Shown piece after piece: positions 1 to 7,741 of a DNA stretch of 27,822 nt. Source of the stretch: Peribolospora baueri (Eukaryota; Basidiomycota; Peribolosporomycetes; Peribolosporales; Peribolosporaceae); the NCBI GenBank assembly GCA_029717555.1, contig JAMDHS010000145.1, positions 1 through 27,822 of the forward strand, in the 5' to 3' direction. The notes beneath the pieces were generated by a model. It saw nothing but the letters and a program-made list of their open reading frames with translations. It was not told the origin of the DNA and did no database searches. How positions within the stretch are numbered: position 1 is the first letter of the stretch; every line of letters starts with the position of its first letter. A program made the translations under genes and the position numbers.

Positions 1-840
1 TACCGAAGCCGAAGCCATCAAAGCCGCCATCAAAACCCCCATCGAATCCGCCACCACGCTCGACGGCGTTGGGTGCCTCGTCCTCCCGCTTGTAGAAGCC
101 GCGATTGAAGCCGTCGCGGAAGCCGCCGAAGCCGCGGAAGCCGCCGAGGCCGAAGCCCCCATCGCCACGTTTGGCATTCTCCTCGACTTCGGCGTCGCGC
201 TTGTAGAAGCCTCTACCGAAGCCGAAGCCATCAAAGCCGCCATCAAAACCCCCATCGAATCCGCCACCACGCTCGACGGCGTTGGGTGCCTCGTCCTCCC
301 GCTTGTAGAAGCCGCGATTGAAGCCGTCGCGGAAGCCGCCGAAGCCGTCGAAGCCGAAGCCACCGCCGCCACGTTTGGCGTTCTCCTCGACTTCGGCGTC
401 GCGCTTGTAGAAGCCATTGCCGAAGCCGAAACCTTTGCCGAAGCCGCCGTAGCCATCAAAGCCGCCATCGAATCCGCCATCTCGCTTGGCATTGCCGGAG
501 CCGTTGCCAATGCCCTAGCGGAGCGAGAGGCGGAGAGCGAGAGGCGGAGTTGGGACCGGGAAAGCAGGTCAGACCTTCCATCCTACTAGGCTCCAGAAAC
601 TCTCGCCATCGACGCGCCTCGGAAGACCAAACTCACATTGCCATTTCCACTGCCGTAAGCCACCCGATTTCCATACTGGCGCTTGGAGACGTCAAGGCCA
701 TCCGAGCCCGAACCGGCGTCGCCCAAGGCCCAGCTGCGCCGCACAAGGGCGCTGTCATCACCTCGCTCCACAGGCGTGGCGCTCGCGGAGGCAATGGCAA
801 GCGCAAGAGCGACGAAGGAGGCCGTGCACTGCATGATCAT
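1..840 (-). CDS. Kex2-type repeat peptide precursor, copy A (partial, runs off window)
   Basis: Two coding exons: 637-840 (68 codons) and 514 down to the window edge. The intron, 515-636, starts GTGAGT, ends TAG, and has a CTGAC branch site; both flanks join in phase 0. Start chosen at 840 (A at -3); a second ATG lies two codons in. Residues 1-21 are a signal peptide (hydrophobic VALALAIA core, ASASA then TP as likely cleavage site). A pro-region to about residue 54 has RR and SKR. Exon 2 continues with Gly/Phe-rich segments ending GFYKR, separated by DAEVEENAKR and EDEAPNAVER. Kex2 would cut after each KR and release several secreted peptides ending RGFY or NGFY. The frame is open to base 1, where another unit is under way, so the C-terminus is outside. 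I do not recognise the family; a structural glycine-rich cell-surface protein is the main alternative. No CaaX end is visible. Confidence 0.75.
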
Positions 841-1000
841 TTTTGCGAGTTTCAGGGATAGGGGAGAGCGAAAAGAGCGGACTGCGCAAAGAGTGAGAGG
901 TTCGTCCAAGAACAAGGTGTTGTCGATGCTGTTGTCGGTGTCGAAGTTCTTCAGCTGAAGAGATGGTGGGAGTCAGCCAGAGCGCTCGGCGAGGAAGAGC

Positions 1001-1007
1001 TATATAT
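1001..1007 (-). promoter_or_regulatory. TATA box of peptide precursor copy A
   Basis: A TATATAT core lies about 160 bp upstream of the ATG at 840 on the minus strand. The identical element sits at the same distance from the copy B start, and the sequence between TATA and ATG is largely conserved between copies, so both genes probably keep the same core promoter. Inferred from position and conservation only. Confidence 0.5.
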
Positions 1008-1654
1008 CTTGCTTGCGAGCGCCGGCCTCGCGCATGGAACATGCTGCCAGGCGATCCCAGTGTAGATGGTGTCGGTCGACAACGTCAAGGGACGGGAAGG
1101 TGAGACAAAAGGCAGAAAAGACAGGATTGGTGAGCATGAACAGCCGTACGATTGCAGTGCTGGGTTTGGTCTCAGTATCAGGTCGAGCTCGACAACATCG
1201 GTGGGCGTAGATGCAAGACTCGATGATGCAAGACTCGATTCCGCCTTCCTCCCCGACGCAGATCCACAACATCCGGCCAGACCTGCGATGGGAGGGGGCG
1301 TATGCAGTCGCTGGAGGGACGTGTCGCTGAGTACGAGTGCGGGGAGCACGAATGATCAGCCGTCTCACGACGGTGGGACGGCGCTCTTGTTTGTTCTCGG
1401 CGTTGTAGATGCTCGTCAAGGTTCAGCGCAAATCGTCGCTGTAAGTCAACTGTCGTCATGTGTCACGTGCCAGAGCTTGCCGATCACCTGATGATCATCT
1501 ACCGCGTTATCTGTTAGTTTTTTATTAACACCAGTGTGTATTAACATAAACATCCTTTGAGGAGTTCGCACCTTCGTAGAGCCCCAAATTGGTCGTAGTT
1601 CTTCAAATCTTAAGTGGAAACCTTCAACTATGCGCAGGCGTGCCTTAGTGGGCA

Positions 1655-1806
1655 GTATTCCGGACTGTTGTTCTAAACAAGTCTCTTTGGATGCTAGGCG
1701 CACGGGGGTCGTGAAAGACTTCGCGCGAAGTTGATGTTCTTGGCGTAGCGAGGTTCGGCAAACATGGCCATGATGAACTTTGGATAGGTAATCAGTCCTT
1801 GACGAT
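1655..1806 (+). repeat. Dispersed repeat, copy in block A
   Basis: About 150 bp that recurs in block B at roughly 4276-4426 and, inverted, at 27674-27822, where it runs into the window edge. All three copies hold a perfect 14-bp palindrome, ACTTCGCGCGAAGT (1718-1731 here). I see no terminal repeats or coding frame that names the family. The right-end copy shares base choices with this copy rather than with block B. Confidence 0.75.
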
Positions 1807-1860
1807 TCGAGGTGACTACTAGGCGGAATGCAACAACCATGGGCAAAAACGCGCTTTTGT

Positions 1861-2570
1861 CGATAGGCCTGTTTTCCTGTCCATGACTTCCTGGTCCTCG
1901 TACGCAAGACTCGACATTTCAAAAAGGGCCAATACGGATCCCATGTCAAGATTCAGCTTTCTCCTAGTGAGCTAGCCCTTGCTCCCCATGTCCCGCCATT
2001 GCGGACCACATTGCATCACGTCTATGGAAGGAGTCCGGCTTCAGGTGGATGTAAGTGTTTTCTGACTCGACCAATGCGGGTTTTAGACATGTCTGGTGCT
2101 TGAAATCAGTCTTATGAGATTATGTTTCCTTCATTTATATAAGCAATACCTGCTGAGATGCCACGGGCGCCTCTCCAACCTGGAGGTACCACTGCGCACA
2201 GGAACAAGACAAGCATAAGCGGCTTGTACTAGAAGATGAGCTCAAGCGCATGACGAGCACACGACAAGTCTTTGTCCGCTGCCATGGCAAACTTAGCATC
2301 AACGTCAACATTGAGAAGCAGTTTGCCATTCGGTTCGAGTGCCCGAGCGAGTCGAGCGCGGAGGATAGAGAAGAGAGAGTGGTGGTGGACGAGCAAAGAG
2401 ACAAGAAGAGGATGCAACGGCGAGTCCTTTTCTCTTTTCCACCGCCAGCAGCTCGTCACGGCGGTACAGAGAAGACGGCCTCGGAATCGCCGACAGCGCA
2501 CTTGGCATCATCGCCATTCGATGCGCCGCGAAGAACGACCAGACAGACAGGCAGACAGAGAGACAGATAA
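1861..2570 (+). pseudogene. Decayed multi-exon gene fragment, copy A
   Basis: Two stretches read like exons of one gene. The first (about 1861-2050) encodes HFKKGQYGSHVK and LSPSELALAPH, then ends in a good splice donor (GTAAGTG) followed by a CTGAC branch-like site. Here its frame is lost after about 20 missing bases that copy B keeps. The second begins after a CACAG acceptor at 2202 and stays open to 2570, with KHKRLVLEDELKRM and VFVRCHGKLSINVNIEKQF. The space between would be an intron and contains the 72-bp inverted segment. I do not recognise the protein and see no full-length gene, so this looks like a carried-along host gene relic. Base differences from copy B in the second exon are mostly amino-acid changing, as expected without selection. 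Confidence 0.4.
2110..2181 (+). other. 72-bp segment inverted relative to copy B
   Basis: Bases 2110-2181 match the reverse complement of 4752-4823 over exactly 72 positions. They differ only in a central 7-base patch (ACCTGCT here, GGCGGCC in the other copy read in the same sense). Flanks on both sides align in direct orientation. The segment contains the palindrome TTATATAA (2135-2142). Confidence 0.85.
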
Positions 2571-2705
2571 AACATTCTCGACAGAGATTCGCTTCATGCA
2601 CGAGGTGGCCTACAACATGGTCGGTCGCATCGTCGTTCGACGCGCGTTACTCACACACCCCCTCTTCACATATTCCTCGGACTATATAGACGCCTCGTAC
2701 ACCTC

Positions 2706-2898
2706 TATTTTTCTTCTAAAACAGTTTTGATTTTATTCTATAATTATTATACCTATCGAAAATTAGTAAATTCAAATAGAATTGGAAATCGTTCTCAACA
2801 ACCGCGTAGCGAGAAATTAAAATTTCAAGTACAATTGCATTTTCACAGGCTTTGCTAACATGTATCAATACAATCTTATATTTAGATATAAAAGTATT
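2706..2898. other. AT-rich insert at the junction of the two duplicated blocks
   Basis: About 193 bp of roughly one-quarter GC in a window that is otherwise well above half GC. At the right end of block B the block tail (CGTACACCTC) runs straight into GGTGTGCGTCATGTCATGC. At the A/B junction the same two flanks are separated by this sequence, so it looks like an insertion or filler at that point. It has no clear inverted ends, no open frame and no target duplication that I can see. A nuclear copy of mitochondrial DNA is a reasonable guess from base composition alone. Confidence 0.6.
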
Positions 2899-2911
2899 GG
2901 TGTGCACCATG

Positions 2912-3490
2912 TCATGCGCTAGGAGCCTCGTCCTCCCGCTTGTAGAAGCCACGGTGGAAGCCGTCGCGGAAGCCGCCGAAGCCGCCGAAGCCGCCGAGGC
3001 CGAAGCCCCCATCGCCACGTTTGGCATTCTCCTCGACTTCGGCGTCGCGCTTGTAGAAGCCTCTACCGAAGCCGAAGCCATCAAAGCCGCCATCAAAACC
3101 CCCATCGAATCCGCCACCACGCTCGACGGCGTTGGGTGCCTCGTCCTCCCGCTTGTAGAAGCCGCGATTGAAGCCATCGCGGAAGCCGCCGAAGCCGTCG
3201 AAGCCGAAACCTTTGCCGAAGCCGAAGCCACCGCCGCCACGTTTGGCATTCTCCTCGACTTCGGCGTCGCGCTTGTGGAAGCCGTCGTTCAACCCTTTAA
3301 AGAACGCGAACAGCTGCGGGTCGAGCTGCCGCTTGGAGACGTCAAGGCCATCCGAGCCCGAACCGGCGTCGCCCAAGGCCCAGCTGCGCCGCACAAGGGC
3401 GCTGTCATCACCTCGCTCCACGGGCGTGGCGCTCGCGGAGGCAATGGCAAGCGCAAGAGCGACGAAGGAGGCCGTGCACCGCATGATCAT
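2912..3490 (-). CDS. Kex2-type repeat peptide precursor, copy B (complete, 192 aa)
   Basis: Single exon, 192 aa, starting at 3490 (AACA before ATG, A at -3). An in-frame ATG at 3565 lies in the leader and is less likely, because the signal peptide follows the 3490 start directly. Residues 1-21 are the signal peptide, 22-54 the pro-region (RR at 34-35, KR at 53-54). Further KR sites at 73-74, 83-84, 113-114, 147-148, 157-158 and 184-185 mark off a QLDPQLFAFFKGLNDGFH peptide, two DAEVEENA spacers, Gly/Phe-rich peptides of 28, 32 and 25 residues ending RGFY, and the tail EDEAPSA. Expected fate is the secretory pathway, Kex2 cutting in the Golgi, then Kex1 and possibly dipeptidyl-aminopeptidase trimming of acidic N-ends. 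Known relatives in layout are alpha-factor precursors and Ustilago Rep1-like repeat proteins; sequence family unknown. The gene lies in the tandem duplication beside copy A. Confidence 0.8.
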   Translation of the reverse strand: MIMRCTASFVALALAIASASATPVERGDDSALVRRSWALGDAGSGSDGLDVSKRQLDPQLFAFFKGLNDGFHKRDAEVEENAKRGGGGFGFGKGFGFDGFGGFRDGFNRGFYKREDEAPNAVERGGGFDGGFDGGFDGFGFGRGFYKRDAEVEENAKRGDGGFGLGGFGGFGGFRDGFHRGFYKREDEAPSA

Positions 3491-3650
3491 TGTTGCGAGT
3501 TTCCGGGATAGGAGGGAGCAAAAAGAGTGGAGTGTGCAAAGAGTGAGAGGTTCGTCCAAGGACAAGGTGTTGTCGATGCTGTTGTCGGTGTTAAGTTATT
3601 CAGCTGAAGAGATGGTGAGAGTCAGTTCAGAGCGCTCGGCGAGGAAGAGC

Positions 3651-3657
3651 TATATAT
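3651..3657 (-). promoter_or_regulatory. TATA box of peptide precursor copy B
   Basis: TATATAT core about 160 bp upstream of the ATG at 3490 on the minus strand, at the same spacing as in copy A. Confidence 0.5.
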
Positions 3658-4109
3658 CTTGCTGGCGAGCGCTGGCCTCGCGCATGGAACATGCAGCATG
3701 CCATGCGATCCCAGTGTAGACGGTGTCGGTCGACAACGTCAAGGGACGGGAAGGTGAGACAAAAGGCAGAAAAGACAGGATCGGTGAGCATGAACAGCCG
3801 TACGATTGCAGTGCTGGGGATGGTCTCAGTCCCAGGTCGAGCGCGACAACATCGGTGAGCGTAGATGCAAGACTCGATGATGCAAGACTCGATTCCGCCT
3901 TCCTCCCCGACGCAGATCCACAACGTCCGGCCAGACCTTCGATAGAGGGGGCGTATGCAGTCGCTGGAGGGACGTGTCGCTGAGTACGAGTGCGGGGAGC
4001 ACGAATGATCAGCCGTCTCACGACGGTGGGACGGCGCTCTTGTTTGTTCCCGGCGTTGTAGATGCTCGTCAAGGTTCAGCGCAAATCGTCGCTGTAAGTC
4101 AACTGTCGT

Positions 4110-4122
4110 CACGTGTCACGTG
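4110..4122. promoter_or_regulatory. Paired CACGTG sites upstream of precursor copy B
   Basis: Two CACGTG palindromes, 4110-4115 and 4117-4122, lie 7 bp apart about 620 bp upstream of the copy B start codon. Copy A keeps only one (1464-1469); the other has a CATGTG change. CACGTG is the core site of fungal bHLH regulators such as Cbf1 and Pho4. Whether it acts here is unknown, but it is a promoter difference between the two peptide genes. Confidence 0.3.
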
Positions 4123-4431
4123 CCAGAGCTTGCCGATCATCTATCGCGTCATCTGCTGGTTTTTTATTAACATAAACATCCTTTGAGGAGTTCGCACCTT
4201 CGTAGAGCCCCAAATTGGTCGTAGTTCTTCAAATCTTAAGTGGAAGCCTTCAACTATGCGCCTTATTAGTGGGCAGTCCGGACTCTGATGTTCTAAGCAA
4301 GTCTCTTTGGATGCTAGGCGCACGGGGGTCGTGAAAGACTTCGCGCGAAGTTGATGTTCTTGGCGTAGTGAGGGTCGGCAAACATGGCCATGATGAACTT
4401 TGGATAGGTAATCGGTCCTTGACGATTCGAG

Positions 4432-5065
4432 GTGACTACTATGCGGAATGCAACAACCATCGGCAAAAAACGCGCTTTTGCCGATAGGCCTGTTTTCATG
4501 CTCCATGACTTCCTGGTCCTCGTACGCAAGGCTCGACATTTCAAAAAGGGCCAATACGGGTCCCATGTCAAGGTTCAGCTTTCTCCTAGTGAGCTAGCCC
4601 TTGCTCCCCATGTCCGGCCAAGCGAGAGGAATAAGGTTATTGCGGACCACATTGCATCGCGTCTATGGAAGGAGTCCGGCTTCAGGTGGATGTAAGTGTT
4701 TTCTGACTCGACCAATGCGGGTTTTAGACATGTCTGGTGCTTGAAATCAGCAGGTTGGAGAGGCGCCCGTGGCATCTCGGCCGCCATTGCTTATATAAAT
4801 GAAGGAAACATAATCTCATAAGAGGAGGTACCACTGCGCACAGGATCAAGACAAGCATAAGCGGCTTGTACTAGAAGATGAGCTCAAGCGCATGACGATG
4901 CAACAGCGAGTCCTTTTCTCTTTTCTGCCGCCAGCAGCTCGTCAAGGCGGTACAGAGAAGACGGCGTCGGAATCGCCGACAGCGCACTTGGCATCATCGT
5001 CATTCGATGCGCCGCGAAGAACGACCAGGAATGAGAGACAGACAGACAGACAGACAGAAATATAA
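4432..5065 (+). pseudogene. Decayed multi-exon gene fragment, copy B
   Basis: Better kept than copy A in its first exon: an 87-codon frame at 4432-4695 includes DRPVFMLHDFLVLVRKARHF and ends in SRLWKESGFRW just before a GTAAGTG donor at about 4693, with CTGAC downstream. A second exon-like frame starts after CACAG at 4844 (DQDKHKRLVLEDELKRM) and runs to a stop at 5063-5065. It lacks the 52 codons present in copy A, yet the same frame continues on both sides. No start region or recognisable domain. I treat it as a relic of a host gene of unknown type; a diverged short gene is possible. Confidence 0.4.
4752..4823 (-). other. 72-bp segment inverted relative to copy A
   Basis: Reverse complement of 2110-2181, with aligned direct-orientation flanks on both sides. 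Includes TTATATAA. Falls where the gene relic would have an intron. Confidence 0.85.
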
Positions 5066-5608
5066 ACTATTTTCGACAGAGGTTCACTTCACGCACGAGG
5101 TGGCCTACAACATGGTCGGTCGCATCGTCGTTCGACGCGCGTTACTCACACACCCCCTCTTCAGATACATATTCCTCGGACTATGTAGGCGCATCGTACA
5201 CCTCGGTGTGCGTCATGTCATGCTCGTGAGGCATCTATCTGCTTCACGACGTCGGCTCGCCCGACGACAACAGTCGAGCCGATGCGATGGGCCCTTGATG
5301 ACGGCCCAAGACGTGTCCTGCAGAGAACGCAAGTACACCAAGCATCCTCCGGCACGGCACGCTCGGAGGATTCCAACACGATGCGGGCATAGAGCACGGA
5401 CGAAGACATCAGGATTCGGGATGGCCTCCGCGATGGACGAGCAGGTGCCGTCCTTCGTCCTTGAAGTACCGTGTACCGTGTGTACTCCAGGCGTCCCACG
5501 TCGCTTGGGTGCATAAAGCTCACGCCGTCTGGGCCAAAGAGCCATATGGACCAAGCCTTTGCAGTCTTGGAATCGCGTGGTTTTGCCGTGTAGGATTCAG
5601 AAAGGGAA

Positions 5609-5757
5609 GAGACACTTGGCGAACAGAGTTTTGCTGCAGAAATGCGAAGGAAGTGGAAGTCGATGAGTGGTAATGTGGACTGGCGCCCGAGAGACACTTG
5701 GAGAACAGAGTGCTGCAGAAATGCAAAGGAAGTAAAAGTCGATGGACGGTAATGTGG
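5609..5757 (+). repeat. Two-copy tandem repeat, about 70 bp
   Basis: Unit 1 at 5609-5678 and unit 2 at 5691-5757 share GAGACACTTGG, AACAGAG, TGCTGCAGAAATGC and GGTAATGTGG, with a 12-bp joint. Several substitutions and a 2-3 bp length difference separate them. Function unknown. Confidence 0.75.
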
Positions 5758-6177
5758 AAAGAGGGATGATCGGAAATGGCACGATGGAGACGACTCACTG
5801 ACCCCTAGCCTAGCCTAGCATCCCTGTCACGGCAGCCCCTGAGACGTCCCGACGGGCGCGGGGTACGTTGATCAAATGAAGACGCGAGTCATGTAGGAAA
5901 TCATGGAGACGGAGTACGTCGAAGATCGTGTATAAGAAGGAAACGACGAGACGTCGATCTTGAGTCGCCTCTGAGGACTTTGGTAGATCGCTCGGTGCGG
6001 GAAAGCCGACGATTCGATTCTATAGGACTGGCCCTTCCGCAACTCGAACCAAGCCCATCGTATCGTGTGAGCTCGCTCGTGTGATTGACTACCGCCGACG
6101 AAGGACGTGAATAGGCAGGCCCTCGAATGATCCAATTCGGGGTCGCAACGGCGGCTCCATTCGGGATGGGCCAGCAC

Positions 6178-6203
6178 CACGTGACGGCGCAATGAATCAC
6201 GTG
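6178..6203. promoter_or_regulatory. Pair of CACGTG sites, 20 bp apart
   Basis: CACGTG at 6178-6183 and 6198-6203, spaced by 20 bp (about two helical turns), so both would face the same side of the DNA. They lie about 1.5 kb upstream of the start at 7742. Candidate bHLH site; no further support. Confidence 0.25.
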
Positions 6204-6704
6204 CGCCCGCTGGAATCTCGCTCGACTCGTCGTGCTCCGGCCGGGCCGCCGAATACGCGCGGCTAATAACCGGCGATGATGAAGGATGGGCGGCGGCGCC
6301 TTGCATCTCGTCTCGCGTGCAGTCGACATGAATCTACTCCCCCTCGTCCGTCCATCCAATCCACACCAGTCCATCGGGCGGACGCCTGCTTTCTGAATAC
6401 TCAGCCCTCGTCCTTAGCGGGATTCGTAACTATTTCCTTGCTGACTGACCCGATAACACGTTCGGCCTACGTACGTAGTGAAGCTGGGGAGGGCCCTGAC
6501 GACTAGTCCATACCGTGACGACCGATACGATCCTCCCGGCCGGCCGGCCTACCGTCTGCCCATATATGCGCGGCTTTCTTTGACTTGGCACGATCCAGGG
6601 AGGAGAATGCCTGGGGACATGTGCTTAAGCGTGGAGGGCGACATCCCTGTATCATCCTGATCATCCTGTACAATGCATGCTGGACATGTTATACATGGCC
6701 GCTC

Positions 6705-6748
6705 GCCGTCGTCGTCGTCGTCGTTGTCGTTGTCGTTGTCGTTTCGCT
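6705..6748 (+). repeat. GTC/GTTGTC microsatellite
   Basis: A run of CGTCGTCGT changing into GTTGTCGTTGTC. It produces an artificial poly-valine or poly-arginine open frame on either strand. Confidence 0.8.
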
Positions 6749-7187
6749 CTCCATGCGCGTCCGTCGACCGTGTATCTCGTCTCGGAAGGGTGGATCCGTG
6801 GTGATGTGGAAGGTCCGGCCGGGGAAACGGTGGGAAACGGGAGTTGGGGCGTTGGAGCAACGACCACACGGTGAGAGGGAAGGTGATCATGGACGAGTTC
6901 CAAGAAAAGACAGGCCCGGCCTAAGTCAAGGAGACGAGACCAAGTCCGGGCGCGGGTCATCGTTCCGTGGCACGCATACATGCATGCATTCCTGCTTGCT
7001 TGCTTTGTCGTTGTATGTGTATGTGTGTATGTGTCTTGCGCATTTGCCGCCTGTATTTTCTTACCGTGCCTTTCCTTTCCTTTCCTTTTCCTGCCGAACG
7101 GCGCTTCAAGATCTCTGCGCGCGACTATTGTAGTCAGCTGGTGCTCTTGAAAAAAGAACACCTTCCGTGCTTGCCTGGATCGTCGAC

Positions 7188-7225
7188 CCGTGCTGCGGCA
7201 ACCGCCCCGTGCTGCGGCAACCGCC
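7188..7225 (+). repeat. Perfect 19-bp tandem repeat
   Basis: CCGTGCTGCGGCAACCGCC occurs twice head to tail (7188-7206, 7207-7225) in the probable leader of the gene starting at 7742. Exact identity suggests a recent slip. Confidence 0.85.
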
Positions 7226-7490
7226 AGTCTGCCTGCTTCCTCCGCCACGCAAACGCTGGCTGTGGCTCGCTGGCTGGCTGTGGGCGGCCCGGCGAAGCCA
7301 AGCCAAGCCAGCGCGCCCGCCTCCTTTTGTCGTTCCCCTCGTTGGCCCTGCCGACGAACGACCGCGTCAGTCAGTCTTCCTTCCTTCGTCCGCTGGCTCC
7401 TAACTTCGACCAACACCACCACCATCACGCCAACTCCCTTTGTCTCCTTTCCGCCACTCTCCTCGTTCAACGACCACCAACTGCCATTGA

Positions 7491-7543
7491 CCACGACAAC
7501 GACGACAACGACAACAACAACGACACCGACGACGGCGACAACC
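7491..7543 (+). repeat. GAC/AAC trinucleotide repeat in leader
   Basis: Imperfect run of GAC and AAC triplets about 200 bp upstream of the ATG at 7742. Probably part of an unstructured 5' leader. Confidence 0.7.
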
Positions 7544-7741
7544 ACTGAGACAGCCAAATCTCCCACGAAGCTGCTTCCACTTCGACACCCCGGGCGGATG
7601 GAGGCGCGGAGCGTCATCGACCGCCCGGCTTGTCGCGATCAGCAACCCTCCGTATCACCACGCTCTCCTTATCCCTTCTTCCCTACTTCCTAACTCCCCT
7701 CGCCACCATCCATCCATCCCAACCCACCGCCCCCTTCGATC

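Larger units (their letters stand above)
1..2705. repeat. Tandem segmental duplication, copy A
   Basis: This segment and 2899-5204 are two diverged copies of one block, offset by about 2620-2653 bp: ATGs 840 and 3490, TATA boxes 1001 and 3651, 14-bp palindrome 1718 and 4338. Colinear similarity ends at 2705 (copy A) and 5204 (copy B). Long stretches match almost base for base, including non-coding ones, so the duplication is fairly recent. Differences in copy A are an intron at 515-636, a 156-bp stretch (2257-2412) absent from copy B, an extra short duplication near 1530-1550, loss of about 20 bp near 2000, and the opposite orientation of a 72-bp segment. The left end is cut by the window. 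Confidence 0.85.
2899..5204. repeat. Tandem segmental duplication, copy B
   Basis: Partner of 1-2705. From left to right it holds the complete peptide precursor gene, its promoter, the dispersed repeat (about 4276-4426), the gene relic, the 72-bp segment in inverted orientation (4752-4823), and a (GACA)n microsatellite (5037-5058) that is longer and purer than the matching one in copy A (about 2541-2568). The 156 bp found in copy A at 2257-2412 are missing at the point corresponding to about 4898. Confidence 0.85.
5229..7741. other. Long intergenic region without a supported gene
   Basis: About 2.5 kb with no reading frame that I can tie to a protein family or to a chain of good splice sites. 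The longest frames (for example minus 6661-7617 and plus 6585-7133) are translations of microsatellites. The left part has a 70-bp tandem repeat. The middle has paired CACGTG sites and a GGCC-rich palindromic stretch near 6537-6549. The right part (about 6950-7741) has pyrimidine tracts, a 19-bp tandem repeat and CAA/GAC trinucleotides, as in the promoter and long 5' leader of the gene at 7742. No tRNA or rRNA seen. Confidence 0.5.

Noticed and set aside
1446-1949. 167-codon minus-strand frame through the dispersed repeat
   Set aside because: Not kept in block B, where it shifts, and not in the right-end copy; composition is not protein-like.
2852-3511. Long plus-strand frame (219 codons) rich in Ala/Glu/Val over the peptide precursor copy B
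   Set aside because: It is the antisense of the Gly/Phe repeats. The minus strand has a signal peptide, a Kozak-like start and KR-ordered repeats, and the plus frame has none of these.
1-5204. Transposon or LTR element as the cause of the tandem block
   Set aside because: No terminal repeats, target duplications or polymerase/transposase motifs were seen. The block carries a host-type secreted gene and looks like a segmental duplication.
5213-5697. Overlapping minus-strand frames with some protein-like stretches (KAWSIWLFGPDGVSF)
   Set aside because: Frames shift between stretches without matching splice sites and match no family I know. Possibly a very old relic, not enough to call.
6000-6060. 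Possible tRNA (TTCGATTC and GGTTCGAG-like words)
   Set aside because: The stems do not pair into a cloverleaf on either strand, and no acceptor stem is found.
6661-7617. 318-codon minus-strand frame
   Set aside because: Made largely of translated GAC/GTC microsatellites (long poly-Val and poly-Arg runs) with no domain, and it overlaps the leader of the gene at 7742.
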